A stretch of DNA of 64,000 nt from Pyrinomonadaceae bacterium (GCA_014380365.1 JACMJZ010000032.1:168860-232859), one strand, 5' to 3'. Counted from the first letter of the stretch, positions 8,330-17,493 are shown. Numbers and translations are program-made. The notes: generated from the letters alone by a model not told the origin.

Positions 8330-9085
8330 TCAGAGGCGGCCATAATAGACTCGCGTATCATACTCGACAGTAACCATTCCCTTCCTATTATGCGCGGCGA
8401 AGATTTCTTCCAGCTCCGAAAACATCGGTTCGAAATTCGCGTTGCCTGGCTCGGGAGTGTACGACGCCGAGCGGGTGCGTCCCTTGAGCGACTCCAAGTC
8501 GAAGTGCTGCAGGTTTTCGATGCTTTTCAGGGTGACTGGTTTGGGCGAATAGAAACCCTCAATGTCACCGCCCACATTTTCATGTCTGACGCGGGCGTAG
8601 TCGGTGCCGTAACGAAGCAGGAGACTCTCATAAGCGCGCAGGAAGGGTGTCGAATCCACTCGCCGTTCATTCCAGAGCAGCACGACCCACCCCCTCGGTC
8701 TAATTATCCGTGCAAACTCTTTTTTTGCCTTAGCCTGGTCGAACCAGTGAAACGCCTGGGCCGCAGTAACGAAATCAAGGGTCCGCGATTTTAAGGTTGT
8801 CGCTTCCGCTGTTGCCGCCACACTGAGGAAGTTGTTGAACCGCCATAAATCCTGCTCGGCACTGAGTCGCATGCGGGGGTTTGGTTCAATGCCAAACACG
8901 GTATTCCCGTTCTCCAGCAGCAATCGGGACAGAATGCCGGTGCCGGAACCGACGTCGGCGATGACCGAGTTTGGACTCAATCCGCAATTTGAAGTGAGAA
9001 TATCAATCACTGCGGCGGGATATGTTGGGCGATACTTCGCGTAGTTTTCCACGCGACTTGAAAAGCGGGTGACAGGATCGCTCAT
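8330..9085 (-). CDS. Class I SAM-dependent methyltransferase
   Basis: 251 residues starting RFSSRVENYAKYRPTYP, the typical opening of the Methyltransf_11-type group. Motif I is DVGSGTGILS (about residues 43-52), the motif II acid is in FGIEPN, and motif IV lies around DFVTAAQAFHWF. It should transfer methyl groups from SAM to a small molecule or lipid; the substrate is unknown. It is followed on the same strand by a palindromic repeat and the FkbM-like methyltransferase, probably in one operon. Confidence 0.8.
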   Translation of the reverse strand: MSDPVTRFSSRVENYAKYRPTYPAAVIDILTSNCGLSPNSVIADVGSGTGILSRLLLENGNTVFGIEPNPRMRLSAEQDLWRFNNFLSVAATAEATTLKSRTLDFVTAAQAFHWFDQAKAKKEFARIIRPRGWVVLLWNERRVDSTPFLRAYESLLLRYGTDYARVRHENVGGDIEGFYSPKPVTLKSIENLQHFDLESLKGRTRSASYTPEPGNANFEPMFSELEEIFAAHNRKGMVTVEYDTRVYYGRL

Positions 9086-9120
9086 GAATGGATTCTAGCC
9101 GAAGTGCGGCTAAGGAAACT

Positions 9121-9221
9121 ATCCGCAGATTACACCGATTACCGAAGGGACGGACAGGCGGCGATGTATCGCGAGGCTTTGGGACCTCAGCTATCTCAGT
9201 TTTTCTGCGGAATCTGCGGAT
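9121..9221. repeat. Palindromic repeat, family F
   Basis: Inverted arms atccgcagatt (9121) and aatctgcggat (to 9221) enclose a variable centre. A relative with the same arms lies at 22235-22337. It occupies the spacer between the msrQ 3' end and the divergently placed methyltransferase start, and has no coding potential. Confidence 0.65.
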
Positions 9222-9237
9222 ACTTCTCTTTTGGAAG

Positions 9238-9861
9238 TTAGTCGGGGGGCAACACGCTGGCACCGGGCATCGGCTTGACTGGCGGATAAAACTTCACGAA
9301 CAGGCGGTGCGCTAAGAGCAGCATCAGGACAAAGCCAAATGTAAGCGGCAGGCGCGTATCTGATTTAACGAGCAGCCAAAAGTGGAGCACACCGGCAATG
9401 CCGGCAACGTAAACGAGCTTGTGGAGCTGGTTCCAGCGTTTGCCGCCCAGGCGCTTCACCATTTTGTTGGTTGAAGTTATCGCTAAAGGCGCCATCAGAA
9501 AGAATGCCAGCATTCCAATGGCGATGAAGGGACGCGAAACAACATCGCCGGGTACGCTCTTGAAATTGAAGAAGCGATCAAACCAAATATAGGTGATGAG
9601 GTGGAGAACTCCGTAGAAGAACGCGAAAAGGCCGAGCAGGCGTCGGAACTCAACCAGCCAGTTTAGGCGGGTGATCTGACGCAAGGGTGAAACTGCCAAC
9701 GTTATCATGAGGAAGACTAGCGTCAACATGCCGGTCGTACGGGTGACAAACTCCAGCGGGTTTGCGCCGACACGCCTCTGGTAGACGTCCCAAAGCATTA
9801 ACGCCAACGGCACCAGCGCGTTAATGAAAATGAGGAATTTGGGGAATCGCGTGTCTTTCAT
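9238..9861 (-). CDS. msrQ: MsrQ, heme-binding membrane subunit of the MsrPQ methionine sulfoxide reductase
   Basis: 207 residues from the ATG at 9861, with five or six membrane helices. It has the conserved features of the MsrQ/YedZ ferric-reductase-like family: GLFAFFYGVLH and HKLVYVAGIAGVLHF contain the heme-ligand histidines, and RWNQLHKLVY is diagnostic. MsrQ takes electrons from the quinone pool or a flavin reductase and passes them to the periplasmic molybdenum enzyme MsrP, which repairs oxidised methionines in exported proteins. msrP lies upstream on the same strand, separated by a 157-base palindromic repeat rather than the usual tight coupling. The upstream in-frame extension to 9897 looks untranslated. 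Confidence 0.9.
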   Translation of the reverse strand: MKDTRFPKFLIFINALVPLALMLWDVYQRRVGANPLEFVTRTTGMLTLVFLMITLAVSPLRQITRLNWLVEFRRLLGLFAFFYGVLHLITYIWFDRFFNFKSVPGDVVSRPFIAIGMLAFFLMAPLAITSTNKMVKRLGGKRWNQLHKLVYVAGIAGVLHFWLLVKSDTRLPLTFGFVLMLLLAHRLFVKFYPPVKPMPGASVLPPD

Positions 9862-9906
9862 TTGTTTGGAAAAGCAGCACGCCGGGCGCGCAGACATCCT
9901 ACGTAG

Positions 9907-10063
9907 GCTGGGAGCGCAGACATCCTGTCTGCAATGAGCGCAAAGCGCGAACTGCGGCTTTGCCGCCTTCTGTGCGGAAAGGCTTTGCCTTTCCGGTGCA
10001 CCTCGAATTCAATTTCGCGAGGCTGCGCCTCGCGGTTGCCGGCAGGATGCCTGCGCTCCCAGC
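9907..10063. repeat. Palindromic repeat, family B
   Basis: A long inverted repeat: ctgggagcgcagacatcctgtctgc at the left and gcaggatgcctgcgctcccag at the right, with inner arms gaggcgcagcctcgcgaaattg. Relatives are at 25362-25473 (inside lhr) and 44536-44816. It sits between msrP and msrQ and could form a strong mRNA structure between the two cistrons. Confidence 0.8.
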
Positions 10064-10070
10064 GTTCAGG

Positions 10071-11060
10071 TTAGAAATACCCTTCCAAGTCCATGCCCGC
10101 ATACAGATGCGCTACCTGATCCGCGTAACCGTTGAAAAGCAGCGTGGGCCGCGCGCTGAAGCTTGATTCCCCAATACGATGTTCCTCGGCTTGACTCCAA
10201 CGCCGGTGAGCGACGTTTGGATTGACGTTCGAATAGAACCCATATTCGGCGGGCGACTGAATATTCCAGGTGGTCGGCGGCAGGTCTGCGACCAGGCTTA
10301 TCTTCACAATCGACTTGATGCTCTTGAATCCATACTTCCATGGCACGACCAGCCGGACAGGAGCGCCGTCCTGCGGCGGCAGGGTCTCGCCGTAGAGACC
10401 CGTAGCCAGGATGGTGAGGGGATGGCAAGCCTCATCAAGACGGAGCCCCTCAACGTAAGGCCAATCGAGCACGCCGGTTGACTGATTCGGCATGCGCGTG
10501 GGATCGAAGAGCGTCTGGAAGGCAACGTATTTCGCTTGTGAAGTTGGCTCCACCTTTTCCAACAGCTTCGCTAAGGGAAATCCAACCCACGGAATAACCA
10601 TCGACCACGCTTCCACACAGCGCAAGCGATAGATGCGTTCCTCCTGGGGAAACTTCAAAATCTCCTCTAAGCCAAACGTGGTGGGTTTGTTAACCAGGCC
10701 CTCTACCGAAATAGTCCAGGGGTTCGTCTTAAAACCTTTCGACGCGTATGCGACGCTCTGCTTGTGCGTGGAAAACTCATAGAAATTGTTGTAGTTGGTT
10801 ATGTCCTCGATCGGCGTCAGCTTTTCATCGGTAGTGAAACCCTGGCGCGCGCCCTCGCCGCTCGGAGTTTGGCCAACACTGACAAGCTTTTGGCCTTTCG
10901 ATGTTTCGGGCGTTGCCTGGTTGAGTTTTCGATAAAGAAGGCCGGTAGCGGCGGTGGTGCCCAGCAGCGCCGCGCCTCGCATGAATGTGCGGCGATTTAA
11001 GTAGTCTTTCTTGTCCGTGATTTCGCTGGACCTTATCTCTTCTGGCTTCTTAATCAGCAT
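10071..11060 (-). CDS. msrP: MsrP, molybdenum catalytic subunit of periplasmic methionine sulfoxide reductase
   Basis: 329 residues. A twin-arginine signal ([13 protein letters not shown], about residues 22-34) directs the folded, cofactor-loaded protein across the membrane. The molybdopterin-binding sulfite-oxidase fold is clear from [27 protein letters not shown] (the Cys is the Mo ligand) and [12 protein letters not shown]. Length is typical of E. coli MsrP. The enzyme reduces both diastereomers of methionine sulfoxide in periplasmic proteins using electrons from MsrQ. Molybdopterin synthesis is represented in the window by the MoaD-MoaE fusion at 40247. Confidence 0.95.
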   Translation of the reverse strand: MLIKKPEEIRSSEITDKKDYLNRRTFMRGAALLGTTAATGLLYRKLNQATPETSKGQKLVSVGQTPSGEGARQGFTTDEKLTPIEDITNYNNFYEFSTHKQSVAYASKGFKTNPWTISVEGLVNKPTTFGLEEILKFPQEERIYRLRCVEAWSMVIPWVGFPLAKLLEKVEPTSQAKYVAFQTLFDPTRMPNQSTGVLDWPYVEGLRLDEACHPLTILATGLYGETLPPQDGAPVRLVVPWKYGFKSIKSIVKISLVADLPPTTWNIQSPAEYGFYSNVNPNVAHRRWSQAEEHRIGESSFSARPTLLFNGYADQVAHLYAGMDLEGYF

Positions 11061-11203
11061 TTCGTGTTAACTCTACCGTCGATCCTTGAGGAAGAAATAC
11101 GGCTGCCATGTCGCCGCCGATTTCTTCCTTGAATCGCGCGCCTTCGAGAGACTAGTATCCCACGGTCTTTTTGCTTCATGAAACGCGCGGAGGCCTTCCA
11201 GCG

Positions 11204-12745
11204 ATGGATGATGCGGCTCAAGCCCGCTTAGATAGCAACGGTTTACCGGCCGAACCGCGCGGACAGTCGCGACTGACTGGCAGCGTCATCAAGTGGGCAA
11301 TCGTCCTGAGCGTGGGCGTCGGAATCGCGTTAACTCCCATACCCGCGGGGATCACGGTGCAATCGTGGCGTCTGCTGGCCATTTTCGCCGCCACGATTGT
11401 GGGCTGCGTGCTCCGGCCAATTGCCGGCGGCGCGATGGTATTACTTGGCATCACTGCCATCGCAATCTCCGGAGCCCTCCCGATACGCGACGCGCTTGGT
11501 GGTTATGCAGATCCAATCGTGTGGTTGGTACTAGCCGCCTTTTTCATATCTCGCGCGATGATCAAAACGGGCCTCGGTCGCCGCATCGCTTACGTTTTCA
11601 TTCGCACTATCGGACATCACTCGCTCGGCCTCGCCTACGCCCTCATCTCAACCGATTTTTTGTTGGCCAGCATTATCCCATCGACGGGTGCGCGCTCGGG
11701 CGGGGTAGTGTTTCCCATTGCAAAGAGCCTCTCGGAAGCTTATGAGTCACGGCCGGGTCCCACAGCGGGACGCCTGGGCGCTTTCCTGATGGTCTTGCTG
11801 TACCAATGCGACGTAATCATCTGCGCGACCTTCCTGACAGGGCAAGCTTCCAATATTTTGATTGCCAAGTTTGCCCAGCAAGTAACGGGCATCGAGCTGA
11901 CCTACACGAGTTGGTTGTTGGGAGCGATTGTGCCGGGGCTGATTTCACTCATCGTAGTGCCCCAGTTGCTTTATCGAGTTTTCCCACCGGAAATCAAACG
12001 TACGCCGGCTGCCGCGGAGTTTGCGCGTCAGGAGTTACAGCGCCTCGGCCGAATGAAGCGGGAAGAAAAGATTCTGCTGGCAGTGTTTATCGTGGTGGCG
12101 GTCATGTGGATGATTCGCGGTTTGGCAGGAGCGATCCCCTCGCTGGCGACCGCAATCCCGTCAGCGCGGTTCGTAGAGTTTGTCACTTACCTTTCAAAAC
12201 TTGATTACTCGATACCGCCGTTAATTGGCGTTTGTGCATTATTGCTGACCGGCGTGCTGAGTTGGGACGACATCATCAGCGAACGAGGCGCTTGGGACGT
12301 TTTTATTTGGTACGGCGGCTTAGTGCGGATGGCCGAAGCGTTAGGCGAAACTGGAATTACCAAACGCTTTGCCGAGACTGCCGCGGCCTTTACCACGGGC
12401 TGGACGTGGTGGCTCGCGCTCGGGGCGTTGCTGTTGATCTATTTCTACGCACATTACGGCTTTGCCAGCATTACCGCGCACGCGACGGCAATGTACACGC
12501 CATTTTTGGTTGTCATCCTCGCCGCCGGCGCGCCTCCATATCTCGCGGTGTTATCCCTCGCTTACTTTTCCAACCTTGACGCGTCGTTAACGCACTACGG
12601 GACAACGCCCGCGCCCATCTATTTTGGCGCCGGATATGTAAAGCAACGTACCTGGTGGTTGCTGGGACTGCTTGTCTCTGTGCCCAACATCCTTATCTGG
12701 ACGATATTCGGCTTTGGCTGGTGGAAGATTCTGGGATGGTGGTAA
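11204..12745 (+). CDS. DASS-family (SLC13-type) anion/dicarboxylate transporter
   Basis: 513 residues with about 11-12 membrane helices. The sequence matches the 2-oxoglutarate/malate translocator-like branch of the divalent anion:sodium symporter family, with the conserved IIPSTGARSGGVVFPI in the first half and HYGTTPAPIYFGAGYV in the second, where each half of the fold places a substrate- and sodium-binding hairpin. It probably imports or exchanges di- or tricarboxylates. I chose the ATG at 11204 because GGAGG lies ten bases upstream; a TTG at 11171 is possible. It is divergent from msrP and is followed 50 bases downstream by the DUF3052 gene. Confidence 0.85.
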   Translation: MDDAAQARLDSNGLPAEPRGQSRLTGSVIKWAIVLSVGVGIALTPIPAGITVQSWRLLAIFAATIVGCVLRPIAGGAMVLLGITAIAISGALPIRDALGGYADPIVWLVLAAFFISRAMIKTGLGRRIAYVFIRTIGHHSLGLAYALISTDFLLASIIPSTGARSGGVVFPIAKSLSEAYESRPGPTAGRLGAFLMVLLYQCDVIICATFLTGQASNILIAKFAQQVTGIELTYTSWLLGAIVPGLISLIVVPQLLYRVFPPEIKRTPAAAEFARQELQRLGRMKREEKILLAVFIVVAVMWMIRGLAGAIPSLATAIPSARFVEFVTYLSKLDYSIPPLIGVCALLLTGVLSWDDIISERGAWDVFIWYGGLVRMAEALGETGITKRFAETAAAFTTGWTWWLALGALLLIYFYAHYGFASITAHATAMYTPFLVVILAAGAPPYLAVLSLAYFSNLDASLTHYGTTPAPIYFGAGYVKQRTWWLLGLLVSVPNILIWTIFGFGWWKILGWW

Positions 12746-12795
12746 GAGTCTTTTGTCGTAGAGCGAACGCCCAAAATGCGATCAGGAGAGATTCG

Positions 12796-13212
12796 ATGGC
12801 CGGATACTCAAGCACGCCCCTGCTTAGAAAGCTGGGAATTAAAGAAGGCTTTCGCGTCGCATTCGTAAACTCGCCCAAGAATTTCAAGAAGGAACTGGGT
12901 CCTTTGCCCGCCGATGTAAAGCTTTTCGTCTCCAACTTAACCAAACCACTCGATCTTATCGTTTTGTTTGTTGATAAAGAGTCAATGCTGCGGGGCACGT
13001 TTCCCGTGCTCGCGGAGAAGCTGACCGCGAATGGAATGCTTTGGATTGCCTGGCCGAAAAAGAATTCCAAAGTGGCTACTGATTTAGCCTTCGGCGACGT
13101 GCAACGAATCGGCTTGGATGCCGGTCTGGTAGACGTGAAGATTTGCGCCGTTAACGAGATCTGGTCAGCGCTGAAGTTTGTCTATCGTTTGCGAGACCGT
13201 AAGTTGCGTTGA
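12796..13212 (+). CDS. DUF3052-type protein
   Basis: 138 residues beginning MAGYSSTPLLRKLGIKEGF at an ATG preceded by AGGAGAG. This opening and LWIAWPKKNSK are characteristic of DUF3052 proteins, small soluble proteins of unknown function that resemble a Rossmann-like fold without the SAM motif. No signal or membrane segment. It follows the DASS transporter on the same strand and may share its transcript. The longer open frame starting at 12655 overlaps the transporter and is not needed. Confidence 0.75.
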   Translation: MAGYSSTPLLRKLGIKEGFRVAFVNSPKNFKKELGPLPADVKLFVSNLTKPLDLIVLFVDKESMLRGTFPVLAEKLTANGMLWIAWPKKNSKVATDLAFGDVQRIGLDAGLVDVKICAVNEIWSALKFVYRLRDRKLR

Positions 13213-14039
13213 TGAAGCTTGCATTCTTTCATTTTAGTGGCGAGGAGAATGTGATTGAAGCTTAAAACTTACAAGCTACTACTTTGTTCAACACGCCTTG
13301 TCGACTAACTTACGCGCGACGGCAAAATTTTTTGTTAGCTCGTGCTCAGTTTGAAAAGTTTCGGTGTGAACTTGTAGTTGTTGAGACTACATTTGGTAGG
13401 ACCACGCTCCGATGAATGGAACTTGTTGCGCCAAACAGAGGGCGAACGGTTTATGAAAATTTCAAAGCACATGTTTTTGCAAGAGAATTTTGAAGTCGAA
13501 GATTCAAAGTTTGATTGAAAGCAATCGGAATCGACGATTAAGATCTTTCTTTATGTGATCATCTATCCTCACGCGATAGAGTTGTTTATGTTTTCGGAAA
13601 ACGCATTCACGACGTTGAATACACTCTGCATCAAACCTGAAAGAGATATGGACCACCAGAGATCGAATTAGGGGTTGCAAAAACTTTTTCGATCTCTATA
13701 ATGCGACTCCCTCGCTGAAAGCGTTGATTGGCAAAAGTGAAGCGTTGAATAAGTAGACCTGGTTGGTGATTGTTGTTTGTAGGTTAACTCGCTCTTATAA
13801 ATTCTTGCTAGGCCCCGCTGACCTGCTACTCGAGTCTCCATCAGGCAAATGTGAGTATGGCCTTCGTTGAAGGTGAAGGCGCTCCCAGGCAATCCCAGGC
13901 GACGTTCCGAAGTTACCATCTCGTCGCCGAGAATCAACTCAACGCCAAACGGAAGGCCGGGATTCCCCGATCCCGGGCTACGGTCAATCGTTTTTTCCAG
14001 CGAAGATTTCTACATTAGAAATTTGATTGGAGCGTTGAC
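13213..14039. other. AT-rich gene-free region with a strong promoter and a protein-like remnant
   Basis: About 830 bases without a convincing gene, more AT-rich than its surroundings. A sigma70-type promoter is at 13675-13702 (separate entry). On the minus strand, 13668-13990 reads for about 70 codons like protein (for example LPFGVELILGDEMVTS) but has only a TTG start and a stop just upstream, so it looks like a decayed gene end. A GC hairpin (ccgggattccccgatcccgg, about 13961-13980) precedes a run of six T at 13989-13994 and could be a terminator for plus-strand transcription. I do not recognise a structured RNA here. Confidence 0.4.
13675..13702 (+). promoter_or_regulatory. Strong sigma70-type promoter, rRNA-promoter-like
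   Basis: TTGCAA (13675-13680), a 16-base spacer and a perfect TATAAT (13697-13702), followed by a GC-rich discriminator (gcgactccc). The text after the expected start (gcgttgattggcaaaagtgaag) resembles leaders of rRNA operons, yet no rRNA gene follows. The nearest downstream gene is the zinc-finger protein at 14040, which would then have a leader of about 330 bases. Confidence 0.45.
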
Positions 14040-14639
14040 ATGACGGAAGAATTCGATGGCTCTGGCAAGAACTGCCCCATTTGCTGCCAACAATTGCCAT
14101 TATCGGAGTTTGGGGTCTGCCGGGCTCGACACGATGGTCGAAATCTCTATTGCAAGAGTTGCATCCGCAAGAAGGTAACTGACAGCCGTCGCGCATTAAA
14201 GGAGTATAGGTCAGCCCGAAAGCGAGGTGCTAGCCAGCTAATCTCTGAGCCTTCATCTGAAGGCGACTCAGATTCTTCGGCGAGTTACCCAAGAATGCAT
14301 AACAAACTGTCGCCGGTTGAGCGGGTAAGGGAGGCAATCAGGAAGGGCTCTCGCACTCAAAGGGAGATCGCCCAGGAGACGCGACTAGGCAAAGATGAGA
14401 TTGGGGACGCCCTCGCGAACCTGCTCCTGTGGACGCGCGAGATTAGGACGGAAATGGTTCAGAACACACGGCTGTACTACTTGAACGAAACCGAAGCAAC
14501 GCGCATAAGTGAAGAGACAGTTAGCTTTCCCAGCCGCAAACGAGATGTGCCCAGCTCCTTTAGCGCGCTTCAGGGACTGATGCCGGGTAAGAATCCGGAA
14601 GGGGAACCGGAGAAGATTGGCGGCTGGGTGGCAGCCTAG
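14040..14639 (+). CDS. Zinc-finger plus helix-turn-helix protein, probable DNA-binding regulator
   Basis: 199 residues. The N-terminus holds a treble-clef-like zinc site, CPICCQQLPLSEF ... YCKSC (Cys pairs near residues 12-15 and 38-41), as in small phage- or HNH-associated zinc fingers that recognise nucleic acid. A basic, Ser-rich linker follows. Residues about 92-155 look like a winged helix (VREAIRKGSRTQREIAQETRLGKDEIGDALANLL). The C-terminal 45 residues are low complexity. The combination suggests a transcription factor; the target is unknown. It has a very different codon and base context from the AT-rich region upstream. Confidence 0.6.
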   Translation: MTEEFDGSGKNCPICCQQLPLSEFGVCRARHDGRNLYCKSCIRKKVTDSRRALKEYRSARKRGASQLISEPSSEGDSDSSASYPRMHNKLSPVERVREAIRKGSRTQREIAQETRLGKDEIGDALANLLLWTREIRTEMVQNTRLYYLNETEATRISEETVSFPSRKRDVPSSFSALQGLMPGKNPEGEPEKIGGWVAA

Positions 14640-14717
14640 TCGCGAATATGAGATCTCAGACTTCAGATCTCAAGTTCAAAAGAGCGGTAGATCTCAAGTT
14701 CAAAAAAGGCCGGAAGG

Positions 14718-15176
14718 TTAAGTTTCGAAAGCTTCGAGAACGTCTTGCGCGTGTTCTTCTGGTTTGACCTTTTCAAAGACCTTTTTGATTTTGCCTTTTT
14801 CGTCAATCAAAAAGGTCATCCGCTTCACACCCATGTACGTACGACCCATAAACTTCTTCTCGCCATAAACTCCGTAGGCATCCGCGATCGAATGATCGGG
14901 GTCGGCCAGGAGGGTGAAGGGGAGTTTGTACTTGGCCGTAAACTTTTTGTGTGAAGCCTCACTATCAGGGGAAACGCCCAGTACCTCGATGCCGCGTTTC
15001 TTAAATGCGGCGAACGCATCGCGAAATGAGCAGGCCTCTTTGGTGCACCCGGGTGTATCATCCTTCGGATAGAAATAGAGAACCACCTTCTGGCCGCGAA
15101 GGTCTTTTAGCCGAACGGTGTCGCCATTCGCGTTCTTCGCCGTGAAGCTCGGCGCCGCGTTTCCTTCTTTAACCAT
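14718..15176 (-). CDS. bcp: Bcp/PrxQ-type thioredoxin-dependent peroxiredoxin
   Basis: 152 residues, normal for the family. The peroxidatic cysteine is in the PGCTKEAC motif (Cys44) with the resolving cysteine five residues later (Cys49), the pattern of atypical two-Cys PrxQ enzymes. [11 protein letters not shown] and the late [11 protein letters not shown] strand are conserved. It reduces hydrogen peroxide and organic hydroperoxides in the cytoplasm using thioredoxin. It is transcribed away from the EVE gene, with about 95 bases between the two starts, so the promoters are divergent. Confidence 0.95.
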   Translation of the reverse strand: MVKEGNAAPSFTAKNANGDTVRLKDLRGQKVVLYFYPKDDTPGCTKEACSFRDAFAAFKKRGIEVLGVSPDSEASHKKFTAKYKLPFTLLADPDHSIADAYGVYGEKKFMGRTYMGVKRMTFLIDEKGKIKKVFEKVKPEEHAQDVLEAFET

Positions 15177-15272
15177 TAGAAATTCTCCTGTATCGATCTC
15201 GGGGTTTGTTAAAACTCAGGCCGGGGCATTCTAAGCCGTCGCCGTCGACCGCGCAAAAGCGAAAGCAAACCA

Positions 15273-15719
15273 ATGAAAAAAAAGAGTAAAGGCAGTTATT
15301 GGATGGTGAAACAGGAGCCGGAGACTTATTCGTGGAGTGATTTCGTGGCCGATGGCCTGACAGACTGGTCCGGCGTGAGAAACTATCAGGCGCGAAATAA
15401 CTTGCGCGAAATGAATACCGGCGAACGTGTACTCTTCTATCATTCCGGGAAAGATAAAGCAGTGGTTGGCCTGGCAGAGGTTGTAAAGAGCGCTTATCCG
15501 GATCCCACGGCGGACGACGAACAATGGGTAGCAGTGGATCTCAAGCCAATTAAGGCACTGAAGAACCCGGTGCCGCTGGCGGCGATTCGTTATGACAAGC
15601 GACTGAGCCAGTTACCACTAATCAGGCAATCTCAACTTTCCGTCATGCCGCTTACGAAAGATGAATTTGATGTGATCGTCGCACTTGGTGGCGGCGCTGG
15701 CCGCGGCAGGAAGAAATAG
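15273..15719 (+). CDS. EVE-domain (PUA-superfamily) protein
   Basis: 148 residues, single EVE domain: SYWMVKQEPETYSWSDF at the N-terminus, TDWSGVRNYQARNNLREM and GERVLFYHSG match the family represented by human THYN1. These domains bind modified bases in DNA or RNA (such as 5-methylcytosine derivatives), so a role in recognising modified nucleic acid is likely. The gene stands alone; a family A palindrome follows it. A Dam-like adenine methylase exists 34 kb away, but nothing links the two. Confidence 0.85.
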   Translation: MKKKSKGSYWMVKQEPETYSWSDFVADGLTDWSGVRNYQARNNLREMNTGERVLFYHSGKDKAVVGLAEVVKSAYPDPTADDEQWVAVDLKPIKALKNPVPLAAIRYDKRLSQLPLIRQSQLSVMPLTKDEFDVIVALGGGAGRGRKK

Positions 15720-15723
15720 GTTC

Positions 15724-15772
15724 GTGGCACGCGCATCGTGCGCGTGATTCACGGGCGGGACGCCCGTGCCAC
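15724..15772. repeat. Palindromic repeat, family A
   Basis: Two hairpins gcacgcgcatcgtgcgcgtg and cacgggcgggacgcccgtg, nearly identical to the copy at 8278-8326. It lies in the spacer between the EVE gene and the next gene on the same strand, just four bases after the stop. Confidence 0.8.
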
Positions 15773-15801
15773 ACAAAACTCACCGGCGCAGGAGAAAACG
15801 A

Positions 15802-16197
15802 ATGTTCAAGCAGATTGACTACACAATGGTGGTTGTGTCAGACATGGTGCGATCAATTGAGTTCTATCGCGACAAGTTGGGAATTCCGTTGAAGCTTCAG
15901 TCACCCGACTGGACTGAGTTTCAAACTGGAGCGACTACCCTCGCTCTTCACGGCGGCGGTATCGCGCCAACGGTCCCGCCTGCTGGCGACCCATCCAGGC
16001 AAGCCGGCCATTGCTCCATTGGGTTTAATGTCGAGGACGTGGACAAGACTTACGAGGAACTGCTGGCGAAAGGGATTCGTTTCGTAATGCCGCCCACCCA
16101 AAGAGAAGGTGAAGGAATCAAGCTGGCAGTCGCCATCGACCCGGATGGTTTACCCGTCTCTTTCGCACAACTAATCGCCCAATCTGCCGCGAGTTAA
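15802..16197 (+). CDS. VOC/glyoxalase-fold protein
   Basis: 131 residues from an ATG at 15802 with GGAG six bases upstream. Two beta-alpha-beta-beta-beta modules are visible: MFKQIDYTMVVVSDMVRSIEF opens the first and HCSIGFNVEDVDKTYEEL the second. The family includes glyoxalase I, fosfomycin-resistance enzymes and dioxygenases; metal ligands are often His and Glu at the strand starts. Here the first expected His is not evident (DYTMVV), and only the second-module His and a late Glu could serve, so enzymatic activity is uncertain. Cytoplasmic. Confidence 0.75.
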   Translation: MFKQIDYTMVVVSDMVRSIEFYRDKLGIPLKLQSPDWTEFQTGATTLALHGGGIAPTVPPAGDPSRQAGHCSIGFNVEDVDKTYEELLAKGIRFVMPPTQREGEGIKLAVAIDPDGLPVSFAQLIAQSAAS

Positions 16198-16261
16198 GAG
16201 CGTCGATCCCAACAGTCAGGAACTAACTCGGTTTCTGACTCTTGCGTTAGATGCCGTTTAC

Positions 16262-16347
16262 TATCAGAACCGGGAGCGGTAGCGACCGGGTCCATGTGGC
16301 GTAGCTAGCCGCCGGAGACCCGGTCGCTACCCTTCCCGGTTCTGATA
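16262..16347. repeat. Palindromic repeat, family C
   Basis: Arms tatcagaaccgggagcggtagcgaccggg and cccggtcgctacccttcccggttctgata, almost perfectly inverted, with a short centre. A second member is at 34016-34123. It lies between the convergent VOC gene and hydrolase gene, where it could act as a two-way terminator. Confidence 0.85.
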
Positions 16348-16362
16348 TCGGTTTGCGCGCAG

Positions 16363-17346
16363 CTAATTCTGTGTTGGAGGCTGGTAAAGATCCGGAATGG
16401 CTTTGATCACCGCCGCCGGCAGTGGCTTTAGTTTGAGCTGCCTGGTAAGAAAGGCGATCCGGTCGCGCCGGGCCTCGGCATTTAGCGCGTGTGGCGCGTC
16501 ATAGATCTTGAACTGCTTCGGCTCACTCACGACGGCTGCATACAGCCGCGCGCGCTCCGGCGTTAGAAACTTCTCCTGCGCACCATATTGTAGAAACACC
16601 ACAGCCGGCGTGGCGTGCGAAACGTATTTGCCGTGATCGGCCCAGTAGTATTTGGCTTCAAAGGCTTCAAACTTTTCTACCCCCACGCCCCGCCGATACT
16701 CCTGGTATTCGGGTATTTTCTTCGTCACCACATTCGACATGGTGCCGGCCATCAACACAAATGCCTTAAACCTCCGCTCAATTCCGCTGAGGTAGGCCCC
16801 AATCACCGCGTTGCAGCTGTGACCAACGTAGGCGATGCGCTTCGGGTCAACATTCTTGCGCGCCAGGAGCACATCCACACCACGCCGCATATCGACCACC
16901 TGTTGCACAAGCTCAGTAATCTCCCGTTCATCGAATGGTCCGCTGCTTTTCACGTGACCAGGTCGCGCAATCGGGCCGTCAGCCAACAACGAAACAACTC
17001 CAGCAGGGGCAAGCGCGATTGCTTCATCGAGAAACTCTTTGCGGTTGCGCATGGGCGAGTTTCCCCAACACCAATGCCCCCAGATCACCGCCGCGAAAGG
17101 GCCCCTACCTTTCGGCACAACGAGGTATGCGGGCACTTCACCGCCCTTAGGGCTGACGTAAGTTATGTCATGCACGCTTACATTGCCACGACGCTCCACG
17201 GCGACTTCCTTAATACCAATCGGGGCCTGCCGGTCGTAATCAAAGTGGCGAGTCAGGTCGGAGTCTTGCGCCAGGATGGGCGAGTCAGCCATAGCGAGCA
17301 CCCCCAACAGGAGAATAAACTGCGAAAGACGTAGTGGTGTTTGCAT
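16363..17346 (-). CDS. Secreted alpha/beta hydrolase (dienelactone-hydrolase-like)
   Basis: 327 residues with a signal peptide (hydrophobic residues about 8-22, then ILAQD). The alpha/beta hydrolase core shows the oxyanion segment AAVIWGHWCWG, the nucleophile elbow GHSCNAVIGAYL (Ser as nucleophile) and a C-terminal His in DAPHALNAEAR; the third acid is probably in the strand before it. It is an exported esterase or peptidase-like hydrolase whose substrate cannot be deduced. It is single-cistron, convergent to the VOC gene and divergent from selD. Confidence 0.8.
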   Translation of the reverse strand: MQTPLRLSQFILLLGVLAMADSPILAQDSDLTRHFDYDRQAPIGIKEVAVERRGNVSVHDITYVSPKGGEVPAYLVVPKGRGPFAAVIWGHWCWGNSPMRNRKEFLDEAIALAPAGVVSLLADGPIARPGHVKSSGPFDEREITELVQQVVDMRRGVDVLLARKNVDPKRIAYVGHSCNAVIGAYLSGIERRFKAFVLMAGTMSNVVTKKIPEYQEYRRGVGVEKFEAFEAKYYWADHGKYVSHATPAVVFLQYGAQEKFLTPERARLYAAVVSEPKQFKIYDAPHALNAEARRDRIAFLTRQLKLKPLPAAVIKAIPDLYQPPTQN

Positions 17347-17404
17347 CGTCGGTCAAGATTACCATTCATTAGTAACAAAAGTTCGCAGGGTTGTAGATTG
17401 AACC

Positions 17405-17493
17405 TTAGTTCCTTTGCGTTCCTTTGCGGTTGCTTTGCGCTCTCGGCGGGAAAAGAGATGGCGAACCGCAAAGATCGCAAAGAAGGCGCAACG
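17405..17493. repeat. Palindromic repeat, family E
   Basis: Arms rich in cctttgcgttcctttgcgg on the left and accgcaaagatcgcaaag on the right, joined by a short centre. Members with the same arms are at 28499-28595 and 59451-59552. It lies in the intergenic space upstream of selD. Confidence 0.75.

Noticed and set aside
13213-14039. Known structured RNA (RNase P, tmRNA, SRP or 6S)
   Set aside because: No characteristic conserved sequence was recognised.
16615-17334. 239-codon ORF on the plus strand
   Set aside because: Antisense shadow of the alpha/beta hydrolase gene.
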